In this document: one piece after another, positions 33,558 to 42,988 of the stretch
How the letters are laid out: the number at the start of each line of letters is the position of its first letter
Position numbering within the stretch: position 1 is the stretch's first letter
Assembly (NCBI GenBank): GCA_963663245.1
Contig: OY760143.1
Location: 1,550,001 to 1,614,000, forward strand
Source of the DNA: JAFGVL01 sp963663245
Lineage (GTDB): Bacteria; Bacteroidota; Bacteroidia; Bacteroidales; Paludibacteraceae
Direction of reading: 5' to 3'
Length of the DNA: 64,000 bases
Position numbers and translations under genes: made by a program
The notes under the pieces: model-generated
Databases searched by the model: none
Seen by the model: the letters and a program-made list of their open reading frames with translations, nothing else
Told to the model about the DNA's origin: nothing

Positions 33558-34949
33558 TAATACTACATTTTCCACATGGTGAGTATGAGGAAACATATCC
33601 ACAGGCTGAACTGCTGTTAGCTTATAATTAACATCTAACAATTCTAAGTCTCTCGCTTGTGTTGCTGGGTTACAACTTACATATACAATACGTTTAGGAG
33701 AAGCGAATAAAATAGCATCTACAACATCTTTGTGCATTCCTGCTCGTGGAGGATCTGTTATTATAACATCTGGTTTACCATGCTGTTCTATGAATTCATT
33801 ATTCAATATATCTTTCATATCTCCAGCATAATATAAGGTATTTTTCAATTCATTATTATTAGAATTAACCTTTGCATCTTCTATTGCTTCAGGTACATAT
33901 TCTATTCCGATAACCTGCTTACAGCTTTTAGCGATAAAATTAGCGATAGTACCTGTTCCTGTATATAAATCGTATACTAGCTCATTCCCAGATAAGTTAG
34001 CAAAATCACGCGTAATTTTATATAATTCGTATGCTTGATCTGAATTGGTTTGATAAAATGATTTTGGACCAATCTTGAATTTAAGTCCTTCCATCTCTTC
34101 ATATATACAATCAGCTCCTTTATATACAATTACTTCTCTGTCTGTAATAGTATCATTAGCTTTTTCATTAATGATATATTGAAGGGATGTAATTTGAGGA
34201 AACGAATCAGCAAGGTGTTGTAATAATAGATCTTGTAGCTGTTTGTCTTCATAATAAAAGACTACAATTACCATAAGTTCATTCGTTGAACTTGTTCTAA
34301 TAATTAGATTTCTCAAGAAACCGTTTTGATTTCTTATATCAAAAAACGTAAGTTCATTTTGAAGTGCATAATCTCTTACAGCCAAACGTATTTGATTAGA
34401 AATATCATCCTGCAACCAGCATTTATTTATATCTAGTACTTTATCAAATAAACGAGGAATATGAAATCCTAAAGCATTCATAGTTCCAGAATAGTTTGCG
34501 TCCATTTCTTCAAATGACAACCAACGTTTATTAGAAAATGTATATTCTAGTTTATTACGATAAAATGTTGTTTTTTCAGAACCAAGAATAGGAGAGACCT
34601 CAGGCATTTCTACTTTAGCTATACGTGTTAAACTATCAACTACTTGTTGTTCTTTATAACGTATTTGTTCTGAATATGGTAAAACTTGCCATTTACAACC
34701 TCCACAAGTACCAAAATGCTCACAAATAGGTTCTTCTCTTATGTCAGAATAAGTATGGAATTTAATAGCACGTGCTTCTAAATATCTTCTTTTCTTTTTT
34801 GTAATTTGTAAATCAACTATATCACCTGGCACGACAAAGGGTACAAAAATAACTTTGTCTTCGTGTTTTACGATTGCTTTACCTTCTGCTGCAATATCAG
34901 AAACAGTAACGTTTTCAATTATTGGATGTGATTTTTTTTTTCGTGCCAT
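33543..34949 (-). CDS. rlmD: 23S rRNA (uracil-1939-C5)-methyltransferase
   Basis: The 468-residue protein has an N-terminal TRAM domain (about 12-70), Fe-S cysteines in CEHFGTCGGCKWQ and a later KCWL, and the SAM methyltransferase fold with LVYDLYTGTGTIANF (motif I), ITDPPRAGMHKDVV, and VYVSCNPATQARD with the catalytic Cys. RlmD and its RumA relatives are hard to separate, so the exact uracil is by family inference. Confidence 0.88.
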   Translation of the reverse strand: MARKKKSHPIIENVTVSDIAAEGKAIVKHEDKVIFVPFVVPGDIVDLQITKKKRRYLEARAIKFHTYSDIREEPICEHFGTCGGCKWQVLPYSEQIRYKEQQVVDSLTRIAKVEMPEVSPILGSEKTTFYRNKLEYTFSNKRWLSFEEMDANYSGTMNALGFHIPRLFDKVLDINKCWLQDDISNQIRLAVRDYALQNELTFFDIRNQNGFLRNLIIRTSSTNELMVIVVFYYEDKQLQDLLLQHLADSFPQITSLQYIINEKANDTITDREVIVYKGADCIYEEMEGLKFKIGPKSFYQTNSDQAYELYKITRDFANLSGNELVYDLYTGTGTIANFIAKSCKQVIGIEYVPEAIEDAKVNSNNNELKNTLYYAGDMKDILNNEFIEQHGKPDVIITDPPRAGMHKDVVDAILFASPKRIVYVSCNPATQARDLELLDVNYKLTAVQPVDMFPHTHHVENVVLLEKR

Positions 34950-34952
34950 AAT

Positions 34953-34983
34953 AAAAAAAGTGTTTCAACTAATGTTGAAACAC
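34953..34983 (-). terminator. Terminator of the 2-oxoacid oxidoreductase operon
   Basis: GTGTTTCAAC (34960-34969) pairs perfectly with GTTGAAACAC (34974-34983) around TAAT; on the minus strand a run of seven T follows. It lies 20 bases past the gamma-subunit stop codon. Confidence 0.9.
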
Positions 34984-35003
34984 TCTGTATATATTAATTT
35001 ATA

Positions 35004-35546
35004 CTATACTTTCTGAATTATTTCCATTCCTATCTTAATAGACTCCTCATTCATAGGAATAAGGTGGTGGTGTCTTTCTGGTAAAGATTTCTTAAGTCCT
35101 AAAATAACGCTTTCAATCTTAATAACAGGCTTTACCTTTAAAAATCCACCTAATATCATCATATTAAAAGTTTTAGCGGCTTTAATCTCCAATGCTTTAT
35201 CCATAGCATCAATTCTATAAATATCTATATCCTTACGTGTAGGATGCTTTTTCACACCATAACTATCGTAAATCAATACTCCACCAGGCTTAACTGCTGA
35301 TTCAAACTTATCCAATGATTGTTGGTTTAAAATGATTGCGGTATCATAAGAATTTAGAATAGGAGAGCTGATTTTATCCTTGCTCACAATTACTGTGACA
35401 TTTGCAGTTCCTCCTCGTTGCTCGGGACCATAAGAAGGCATCCATGATACTTCTCTATCTTCCATTAAACCTGAGTATGCTATAATCTTACCCATAGACA
35501 AAACTCCTTGTCCACCAAAACCTGCAATAAATATTTCTTCTTTCAT
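35004..35546 (-). CDS. korC: 2-oxoacid:ferredoxin oxidoreductase, gamma subunit
   Basis: The 180-residue subunit begins EEIFIAGFGGQGVLSMGKIIAYSG, the gamma-subunit signature, and has SWMPSYGPEQRGGTANVTVI. Together with KorD, KorA and KorB it oxidatively decarboxylates a 2-oxoacid with CoA and ferredoxin. Whether the substrate is 2-oxoglutarate or branched-chain oxoacids (VOR) cannot be read from sequence. It is the last gene, two bases after korB. Confidence 0.9.
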   Translation of the reverse strand: MKEEIFIAGFGGQGVLSMGKIIAYSGLMEDREVSWMPSYGPEQRGGTANVTVIVSKDKISSPILNSYDTAIILNQQSLDKFESAVKPGGVLIYDSYGVKKHPTRKDIDIYRIDAMDKALEIKAAKTFNMMILGGFLKVKPVIKIESVILGLKKSLPERHHHLIPMNEESIKIGMEIIQKV

Positions 35547-35548
35547 AT

Positions 35549-36310
35549 CTATAAATCTTTCAAATCACCCATAGGGTATATTGGGAACATATTTTCAACC
35601 ATCCACTTATTTGATTCATCAGGAGTCATTTTCCATCCTGAATTACAAGTAGATACAATCTCTACAATTGAAGTTCCTTTCTTTTCATTGCAATTCTCAA
35701 AACCTTTCTTAATGGCTTTCTTTGCTTTTCTAACAGAACCTGAAGTATGTACACTTTGTCTAGTTACATATCTAACTCCATCAAGTTTCACTAATAAATC
35801 TGTAATGTTTAAAGGTTGTCCTTCTGTTTCTACATCTCTTCCATATGGTGATGTAGAGGTTTTCATACCTCCAAGTGTAGTAGGAGCCATTTGACCACCA
35901 GTCATACCATATATTCCATTATTAATAAAAATAATCAGAATATTTTCACCTCTATTACATGCATGTATTGTTTCTGCTGTACCTATAGCAGCTAAATCTC
36001 CATCACCTTGATAAGTAAACACATACTTGTCAGGCATTAAGCGTTTAATAGCTGTAGCTAAAGCAGGTGCTCGTCCATGAGCAGCTTGTTGAAAATCAAT
36101 TTCTAAATAGTTATATGCAAATACAGCACATCCTACAGGGGCAATACCTATTGTATCTCCTTGGATGTCTAATTCTTCTACAATTTCTGCAACAAGTTTA
36201 TGTACTACACCATGACTACATCCAGGGCAGTAATGCATCGGGGTATCATTTAAAACTTTAGGCTTAGCATAGACTAAGTTTTCTGGTTTTATTATATCTT
36301 TTGCTGTCAT
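35549..36310 (-). CDS. korB: 2-oxoacid:ferredoxin oxidoreductase, beta (thiamine-diphosphate) subunit
   Basis: The 253-residue subunit shows the ThDP-binding elements: MHYCPGCSHGVVHKL near the N-terminus, GRAPALATAIKRLMPDKYVFTYQGDGDLAAIGTAE and the metal-site IFINNGIYGMTGGQMAPTT. It forms the catalytic core with KorA. It lies 12 bases after korA. The BcsA-like N-terminal cysteines of pyruvate-type enzymes are absent, which fits a KOR/VOR four-subunit type. Confidence 0.92.
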   Translation of the reverse strand: MTAKDIIKPENLVYAKPKVLNDTPMHYCPGCSHGVVHKLVAEIVEELDIQGDTIGIAPVGCAVFAYNYLEIDFQQAAHGRAPALATAIKRLMPDKYVFTYQGDGDLAAIGTAETIHACNRGENILIIFINNGIYGMTGGQMAPTTLGGMKTSTSPYGRDVETEGQPLNITDLLVKLDGVRYVTRQSVHTSGSVRKAKKAIKKGFENCNEKKGTSIVEIVSTCNSGWKMTPDESNKWMVENMFPIYPMGDLKDL

Positions 36311-36322
36311 TCTTTTTTCTTT

Positions 36323-37411
36323 TTACTTTGATAAATAATTTGTTTTCACAAATTCTAGAACTTCATCAGGCGATGGAACAATACCTCCTAATCTCCCAAA
36401 GAAATCTACTTTAGCAGCTCCATTAACTGCTAAACGAACATCCTCTACCATTTGTCCAGCACTCATTTCTATTGATATAAATGCTTTTACCTTAGAGGCA
36501 TATGCAGCAATTTCTCTAGATGGGAAAGGCCATAGGGTTATTGGTCGAATTAGTCCAAGCTTAATCCCTTTTTCTCTAGCTATCTCTACTGCTTTTTGAC
36601 ACACTCTGGCTGAAGAGCCAAAAGCTATCAAAATATAGTCAGCATCTTCGCAAGCTATTTCTTCTAAGCGAACTTCATTATTATCAATCTCTTTATATTT
36701 TTCTTGAAATTTAATATTTCTTTTTTCCATATCGACTGACTCAATCTCTAAAGAACTGATTAAATTTCTTTTACGACCAGGTTTCTTCCCTACAGTAGCC
36801 CATGGGTATTTTTCTGCAATTTCTTCATCAGTTAAACGAGGGGTAAAAGGAGGGAGGACAACCTTTTCCATCATTTGTCCAATAATTCCATCAACAAGAA
36901 TCATTACAGGGTTAAGATATTTAAAAGCTAAATCAAAACCCAAAACAGTAAAATCAGCCATTTCTTGTACAGATGATGGGGCAAGTACTATTTGATTATA
37001 ATCTCCATGACCACCACCTTTAACTGCCTGAAAATAGTCTGATTGACTTGGCTGAATAGTACCTAAGCCAGGACCTCCACGCATTACATTCACGACTAAA
37101 CTAGGGATTCCAGCTCCAGCGATATATGAAATTCCTTCTTGCATTAAACTAATACCAGGACCAGAAGAAGTTGTCATTACTTTTTTACCACAACCAGAAC
37201 CACCATATACCATATTAATAGCAGCAACTTCACTCTCTACTTGCAATACTACCATACCTGTTTTTTTCCATGGTTGCTCTAACATTAGAGTTTCCATTAT
37301 CTCTGATTGTGGAGTAATAGGATATCCGAAGTAACCATCACAACCACAGCGTATAGCTGCATGTGCAATAGCTTCGTTTCCTTTCATCAATTTAATATTA
37401 TCTTCACTCAT
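36323..37411 (-). CDS. korA: 2-oxoacid:ferredoxin oxidoreductase, alpha subunit
   Basis: The 362-residue subunit has the pyrimidine-binding start KLMKGNEAIAHAAIRCGCDGYFGYPITPQSEI, the EVAAINMVYGGSGCGKKVMTTSSGPGISLM segment, and the core C-terminal domain that ends KTNYLSK. Annotated homologues in Bacteroidales are often called VorB (3-methyl-2-oxobutanoate). It lies 39 bases after the ferredoxin gene. Confidence 0.92.
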   Translation of the reverse strand: MSEDNIKLMKGNEAIAHAAIRCGCDGYFGYPITPQSEIMETLMLEQPWKKTGMVVLQVESEVAAINMVYGGSGCGKKVMTTSSGPGISLMQEGISYIAGAGIPSLVVNVMRGGPGLGTIQPSQSDYFQAVKGGGHGDYNQIVLAPSSVQEMADFTVLGFDLAFKYLNPVMILVDGIIGQMMEKVVLPPFTPRLTDEEIAEKYPWATVGKKPGRKRNLISSLEIESVDMEKRNIKFQEKYKEIDNNEVRLEEIACEDADYILIAFGSSARVCQKAVEIAREKGIKLGLIRPITLWPFPSREIAAYASKVKAFISIEMSAGQMVEDVRLAVNGAAKVDFFGRLGGIVPSPDEVLEFVKTNYLSK

Positions 37412-37450
37412 TGTTCTTTGTTTTCTTTTTAGTAATTAGGATAGGAGTTA

Positions 37451-37681
37451 TTATTCTTGAACTCTCACCTTATAAACCGTTATACAACCATCTGGACAAA
37501 CATGTCCACAAGAAGAACATCCAACACATTCTTCTTCATTTTTCATGTATGAGAAGTTATACCCCTTACTATTTACATCTTTTGAAAGAGCTAATACATC
37601 CTTAGGGCAGGTTACTACACATAAATCGCAACCTTTACATCTCTCTGTATTAACTACTACTGCACCTTTTATCTTAGCCAT
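37451..37681 (-). CDS. korD: 2-oxoacid:ferredoxin oxidoreductase, delta (2[4Fe-4S]) subunit
   Basis: A 76-residue ferredoxin-like protein carrying two full cluster motifs: CKGCDLCVVTCP and CVGCSSCGHVCP. It is the electron-exit subunit and the first gene of the operon D-A-B-C. Its presence marks a low-potential, anaerobic type of oxoacid metabolism. Confidence 0.93.
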   Translation of the reverse strand: MAKIKGAVVVNTERCKGCDLCVVTCPKDVLALSKDVNSKGYNFSYMKNEEECVGCSSCGHVCPDGCITVYKVRVQE

Positions 37682-37793
37682 ATATTTATTCTTTTATACT
37701 CAAAAACTTCGTAAAGTTAGCCTTTTTTACGCTAACAGAAGTATGTAATCTATTAAAACAAAATGATAAACTTTAAATTAAGGTCCTTATCTC

Positions 37794-40415
37794 TTATTTT
37801 AATGCTGCTATACTCTCTTCTAAAGATTTAATTTTGCTTTCGGCATCTAATTGTTTACTTCTCTCTTTTTCAACTACTTCTGGTTTTGCATTTGCAACAA
37901 ACCGTTCATTATTTAGTTTACCCATAACTGATTTTAAGAAACCTTGTAAGTAAGATATTTCTTCTTCCATTTTCTTAATCTCTACAGCTGGGTCAATAAG
38001 GTCTCCCATAGGTACGGCATACTCAGATGTACCTATCAAAAATGATACAGCATTTACATTCTTTTCATCAACATTAGTAATAGACGACAGCTTACACAAT
38101 TTAGTTACAATATTGTTGAAAAAATCATCGTTTTTACCTGAAACAATTTCTAATTCTAATGTGTCTTTGTTGGGTATGTTCTTTTCTAAACGTACTGTTC
38201 TAATGCTAGAGACCAATTCTTTTACTTGTTCAAATCTTTCTAATAAATTTTTATTGATTCCTGTATTAATTGGCATTTCACTTACCATCACACTATCTTC
38301 TGATGCTCTATTATTCAATACTTGGTATAACTCTTCAGTAATGAATGGCATAAATGGATGTAAGATTTGTACTAATTTCTCAAAGAAATTAATCGATGCT
38401 ACATATGTTTGCTTATCGATTGGCTGTTGGTATGCAGGTTTAATTATTTCTAAGTACCATGAAGAAAACTCATCCCAAAATAACTTATATATTAACATTA
38501 AAGCTTCTGATAATCGATACTTACTAAATAAGTCATCAATTTCTTCTAAGGCTTGATTAAGTTTTGAATTAAACCAATCAATAGCAATTTTTGAAGCCTC
38601 TGGTTGCTCAATATCTACAACTTCCCATCCTTTAATTAGACGTAATGCATTCCATATCTTATTGTTAAAGTTTCGTCCTTGTTCACATAATTGCTCATCA
38701 AAAAGAATATCATTACCAGCAGGCGCAGATAACATCATTCCCATACGTACACCATCAGCTCCATATTTATCCATCAATTCAATAGGGTCTGGAGAGTTAC
38801 CAAGGGATTTTGACATCTTACGCCCTTGGCTATCTCTTACTATACCAGTTAAGTATACATCTTTAAAGCATTTTTCTTGTTTATACTCATACCCTGACAC
38901 AATCATTCTTGCAACCCAGAAGAATAAAATATCTGGTCCTGTAACAAGTACATTAGTAGGGTAGTAGTAGTTAATTTCTTCGTTATCTGGATTATTAATA
39001 CCATCAAAAACTGATATTGGCCATAACCATGAAGAAAACCAAGTATCTAAACAATCTTCATCTTGTTTTAAATCACTTATTTTCAAATCCTTATTACCAC
39101 TTTTCTCAACTGCTAATTCAAGAGCTTTTTCTTCTGTTTCAGCAACAACAAAACCTCCTTCGGGAAGAAAATATGCAGGAATACGATGTCCCCACCACAA
39201 CTGGCGTGAAATACACCAGTCTTTCACATTTTCCATCCAATGACGATATGTATTCTTAAATTTTGAAGGGTGCAATTGAATTTCATCACTCATTACATTG
39301 TCTAAAGCAGGTTTTGCCAAGTCTTCCATTTTAAGAAACCATTGCATAGAAAGCTTAGGTTCAATGGCTACATTAGTTCTTTCTGAAAAGCCTACTTTAT
39401 TTGTATAGTCTTCAACTTTCTCTAGTAAACCTGCTGCTTCAAGGTCTTTTACAATCAATTTACGGACCTCAAATCTATCTTTACCTGTATATTGAGCACC
39501 ATGCTCATTCAAGGTACCATTATCATTAAATATATCAATTGTTTCCAGGTTGTATTTTTCACCTAGCATATAATCGTTTACGTCATGTGCAGGAGTCACT
39601 TTTAAGCAACCAGTACCAAACTCTATATCTACATAATCATCTTCAATTACAGGAATCTCTCTATTAATAAGAGGAACCTCTACCTTTTTTCCTTGCAAGT
39701 GTTTTTTTGTGGGGTCATTGGGGTTAATACACATAGCTGTATCACCTAAAATAGTTTCTGGTCGAGTAGTAGCTACAATTGCATACGCATCTTCACCTAC
39801 CACCTTATATCGTAAATAGTAAAGCTTACCCTGTTGTTCTTTAAAAATTACCTCTTCGTCAGAAAGAGCTGTAAGTGCTTTTGGGTCCCAATTTACCATT
39901 CGTACACCACGATAAATTAAGCCTTTATTATACAAATCATTAAACACCTTTATAACACTATCAGAGCGCACTTCATCCATTGTAAAACATGTACGATCCC
40001 AATCGCATGAAGCTCCTAGTTTTCTTAACTGTTTTAATATTATACCACCATGTTCATCTGTCCAATCCCAGGCATGCTTTAAAAACTCTTCACGGGAGAG
40101 GTCCGTTTTCTTAATGCCTTTATCAGCTAGTTTTCCAACCACTTTTGCTTCTGTAGCAATAGAAGCATGGTCTGTTCCTGGAACCCAACATGCATTTTTA
40201 CCCATCATTCGAGCACGACGGATTAATATATCTTGAATAGTATTATTCAACATATGTCCCATATGTAATACACCAGTAACATTAGGAGGAGGTATAACTA
40301 TTGTGTAAGGCTCTTTCGTTTTATCTAGGGAAGATTTAAAAAAGTCATTTTTCAACCAATACTCGTACCATTTTGACTCTACAGACGATGGATTATATTT
40401 ATTTACAAGCTCCAT
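37794..40415 (-). CDS. valS: Valyl-tRNA synthetase
   Basis: A class I synthetase of 873 residues with the HIGH motif as HMGH (VLHMGHMLNNT, about 50-53), the editing (CP1) domain, and KMSKS (GRKMSKSLGNSPD, about 525). The C-terminal coiled coil (MEEEISYLQGFLKSVMGKL and on) that grips tRNA is complete. It is in the same orientation as kor but 112 bases downstream. Confidence 0.96.
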   Translation of the reverse strand: MELVNKYNPSSVESKWYEYWLKNDFFKSSLDKTKEPYTIVIPPPNVTGVLHMGHMLNNTIQDILIRRARMMGKNACWVPGTDHASIATEAKVVGKLADKGIKKTDLSREEFLKHAWDWTDEHGGIILKQLRKLGASCDWDRTCFTMDEVRSDSVIKVFNDLYNKGLIYRGVRMVNWDPKALTALSDEEVIFKEQQGKLYYLRYKVVGEDAYAIVATTRPETILGDTAMCINPNDPTKKHLQGKKVEVPLINREIPVIEDDYVDIEFGTGCLKVTPAHDVNDYMLGEKYNLETIDIFNDNGTLNEHGAQYTGKDRFEVRKLIVKDLEAAGLLEKVEDYTNKVGFSERTNVAIEPKLSMQWFLKMEDLAKPALDNVMSDEIQLHPSKFKNTYRHWMENVKDWCISRQLWWGHRIPAYFLPEGGFVVAETEEKALELAVEKSGNKDLKISDLKQDEDCLDTWFSSWLWPISVFDGINNPDNEEINYYYPTNVLVTGPDILFFWVARMIVSGYEYKQEKCFKDVYLTGIVRDSQGRKMSKSLGNSPDPIELMDKYGADGVRMGMMLSAPAGNDILFDEQLCEQGRNFNNKIWNALRLIKGWEVVDIEQPEASKIAIDWFNSKLNQALEEIDDLFSKYRLSEALMLIYKLFWDEFSSWYLEIIKPAYQQPIDKQTYVASINFFEKLVQILHPFMPFITEELYQVLNNRASEDSVMVSEMPINTGINKNLLERFEQVKELVSSIRTVRLEKNIPNKDTLELEIVSGKNDDFFNNIVTKLCKLSSITNVDEKNVNAVSFLIGTSEYAVPMGDLIDPAVEIKKMEEEISYLQGFLKSVMGKLNNERFVANAKPEVVEKERSKQLDAESKIKSLEESIAALK

Positions 40416-40631
40416 ATATAAATTAGTTCAGTAATTATTTATTAGTAATATAAGCCCTTTATAAAAAGGAACACAAAATTAATAAAAAACAGTGAAAAAT
40501 GCGTGTGATTTTAGCGTAAGATTTGAAAGAGTAGGGAAGTAGAGCATTTTTTTTATAGTTCAAAAACAGCTTTTATATTATGTTTTGAAAAGAATAATAT
40601 ATTATATTTACAGAAATTTAATTTGAATATC

Positions 40632-41717
40632 ATGGGAAAACTAGTAACGGTCGCTATTCACACCTACGAAAAAGCACAGGGACTTAAAAAATTGCTTGAG
40701 AGTGAAGGGATTGAGACACATATTCATAATGTAAATACAGATGAGTCTGCTATTTCGGCTGGAGTTAGAGTTAGAATCAAAGAAAGTGATTTAACAAGAG
40801 CATTATCAATAATTGTTAGTACCATCAAGGATGATGATGATATTGCTAATGATATTGTAGTGGATAAACAAAAAATACTTGTTCCTTTAGATTTCTCTGA
40901 TTACTCGATGAAAGCTTGTTATTTTGCTTTCCATTTGGCTTTTTCAGTTAAGGCTGAAGTAACGATATTTCACACATACCACACTCCAGCATTTGGCAAT
41001 TTACCGATGTTAGACACAAATGATGATGAAACTTTACGCATAGAGAAAAAGATTAAAAGTGATATTGAGAATTTTGAAAATCTCTTGAAAAGAAAAATCT
41101 CTAAAGGAGAACTGCCTCGTATAAAATATAAAACAATTATAAAAGAAGGTATTCCTGAAGAAGAAGTTATTAAATATAGCCAAAAAGATGACTTTTCTTT
41201 AATAATTATGGGTACTCGCTGTAAATCTCGTAAAGAACAGGATTTGATTGGAAGTGTTACTGCTGAAGTGATTGAAAGAAGTTTGATTCCTGTATTTGCT
41301 ATTCCTGAAGACACAACTTTAGATACTGTAAGTGATATAAAAAACATCGCATTTGTAACTAACTTTAACGGAAATGACTTAATTGCATTTGAACGAATGA
41401 TGACGATGTTAAATAATTTTTCTTTTAAAATATTTTTTATTCACATAGATAGTGCTAGAAACAAATGGAATGAAATAAAATTAGTTGGGATTAAGGAGTA
41501 TTTTACAAAGCAGTACCCAAATCTTGAAACTGAGATATCCTTGATTAAAGGAAATGATATTGTTGATTGCTTAGACGACTTTATTGAAGAGAATAAAATA
41601 AACTTAGTTTCAATTAATAAGCGTAAGAGAAATGTTATCTCACGTATATTTAATCCAAGTGTAACACGTAAGCTTGTATTTCATGCAAATACAAATACAT
41701 TAATTTATAATGTATAA
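40632..41717 (+). CDS. DUF2007-USP-USP fusion protein
   Basis: The ATG at 40632 is used; the upstream TTG at 40623 adds only three residues. In the 361-residue chain, residues about 1-66 look like the DUF2007/SPD signal-transducing module (VAIHTYEKAQGLKKLLESEGIETHIHN). A full universal-stress-protein domain follows (KILVPLDFSDYSMKACYFAFHLA to RSLIPVFAIPED, about 82-225), including a Gly-Ser nucleotide loop (SLIIMGTRCKS, LIGSVTAEVI). The last 130 residues are a second, degenerate USP without that loop. It is alone between valS and a convergent TPR gene. Confidence 0.75.
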   Translation: MGKLVTVAIHTYEKAQGLKKLLESEGIETHIHNVNTDESAISAGVRVRIKESDLTRALSIIVSTIKDDDDIANDIVVDKQKILVPLDFSDYSMKACYFAFHLAFSVKAEVTIFHTYHTPAFGNLPMLDTNDDETLRIEKKIKSDIENFENLLKRKISKGELPRIKYKTIIKEGIPEEEVIKYSQKDDFSLIIMGTRCKSRKEQDLIGSVTAEVIERSLIPVFAIPEDTTLDTVSDIKNIAFVTNFNGNDLIAFERMMTMLNNFSFKIFFIHIDSARNKWNEIKLVGIKEYFTKQYPNLETEISLIKGNDIVDCLDDFIEENKINLVSINKRKRNVISRIFNPSVTRKLVFHANTNTLIYNV

Positions 41718-41775
41718 TCTCTACAGTTAATATTCCTATAATTAATATTATGTTAAGTAGTATTCTAAAAGATAT

Positions 41776-41813
41776 ACCCCAAGCTTATTTGCTTGGGGTT
41801 ATTTTCTTTTAAA
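41776..41813. terminator. Bidirectional terminator
   Basis: ACCCCAAGC (41776-41784) pairs with GCTTGGGGT (41791-41799), followed on the plus strand by TATTTTCTTTT. It lies between the USP gene and the convergent TPR gene. Confidence 0.75.
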
Positions 41814-41815
41814 TA

Positions 41816-42964
41816 TTATTGTCCTCTTTCAGCTCTAATTTCATTGTATTTCTCAGTCATTCCTAGCTTATAATATACAGCCATCAATTTTCGCAATAAA
41901 TCATCTTTATTAGATTCTAAACCTAATTCTTTCGCTTTTAATAAATATGGAATCGCTGTTCTATATATTTCATTAGCTTTTTCTTTTTCAGAATCTATTT
42001 GCTGAATTTGAGCATGTTGATATACTTTATCAGCATCTTCTAGTATTAATAATGCATATTCAAAAACAACATCAGCCCATTCTGGATTTAATTCCATAGC
42101 TTTTTTGTAATCAGCTTTTATTTTAGCTTTATCAGATTTCTTTATAGAACCAATTACTCCACGCATATAGTATAAAACTGCATTTTTATCGTCTAATAAT
42201 ATTGCTTTATTAATGTTTTCTAAAGCATCGTCAATTCTATTTGTATTCTTATAATAGTCAATCTTATAGCTTAAGAAGTGAATGTTTTGAGGAAAACGCT
42301 CTGCTCCTTCATTCATCGTTTTCACAAACCCAACTGTATCTTTATCAGAAACTTGCTTTAAATATATTTGACGTAGTGTTGCTTGTAAATATTCTTTCGT
42401 ATCAAGAAATACAGTATCAGTAGCTTTTATATCTTCTCCTGAACCTTTAATCATTTCAAGTTCTGGTAATTTTAAGAAGTCGTCAAATACTTGCTTTGCT
42501 TCTATATAATCTTTCTTCTCATATAAATTATACCCATGTTGAAAAATGTATAACTTAATAGTAGTTAAGTCATCAACAATATCTTTTCGATATTCTAGTT
42601 TTCCTTTTCTTTTAGGGTTAGAAAGACTCTCAATTTTATCAAGAGAGTCAGCTACAATCCAACTAGTAAAGGCGTTATATGCTCCCTCACTTTGAAAATT
42701 TAAATTAGGTTTTCTTGGTGGCACTTCAAATCGCTTATCATCTTCAGATTCATATTTTCTAAACTCGATAAATCCTTTTGTATACCATGTTTCCGAAAGA
42801 TTTTTTGTAGTTTCATCTTTCAAAGCAGCATCAATTAAAGACTTTGCAGTCACAAAATCTGGCGTCATCTTTTTAGCTAACTTTCTTGCTTTCTTAATAT
42901 TAGCTTCTTGCCCAGATGCCATTACAGGAACTATAAAAGCCAATAATAAAATAATTTTTTTCAT
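41816..42964 (-). CDS. Secreted TPR-repeat protein
   Basis: The 382-residue protein has a signal peptide (MKKIILLLAFIVPVMASG) and TPR repeats, the clearest being YEKKDYIEAKQVFDDFLKLPE (about 155-175), RIDDALENINKAILLDDKNAVLYY (about 240-262) and SDKAKIKADYKKAMELNPEWADV (about 272-300). It is likely periplasmic and binds partners. It lies 24 bases downstream of gyrA on the same strand, an arrangement seen in other Bacteroidales. No specific function is known. Confidence 0.8.
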   Translation of the reverse strand: MKKIILLLAFIVPVMASGQEANIKKARKLAKKMTPDFVTAKSLIDAALKDETTKNLSETWYTKGFIEFRKYESEDDKRFEVPPRKPNLNFQSEGAYNAFTSWIVADSLDKIESLSNPKRKGKLEYRKDIVDDLTTIKLYIFQHGYNLYEKKDYIEAKQVFDDFLKLPELEMIKGSGEDIKATDTVFLDTKEYLQATLRQIYLKQVSDKDTVGFVKTMNEGAERFPQNIHFLSYKIDYYKNTNRIDDALENINKAILLDDKNAVLYYMRGVIGSIKKSDKAKIKADYKKAMELNPEWADVVFEYALLILEDADKVYQHAQIQQIDSEKEKANEIYRTAIPYLLKAKELGLESNKDDLLRKLMAVYYKLGMTEKYNEIRAERGQ

Positions 42965-42988
42965 TGTATTAGTTTATTAATTATATAT

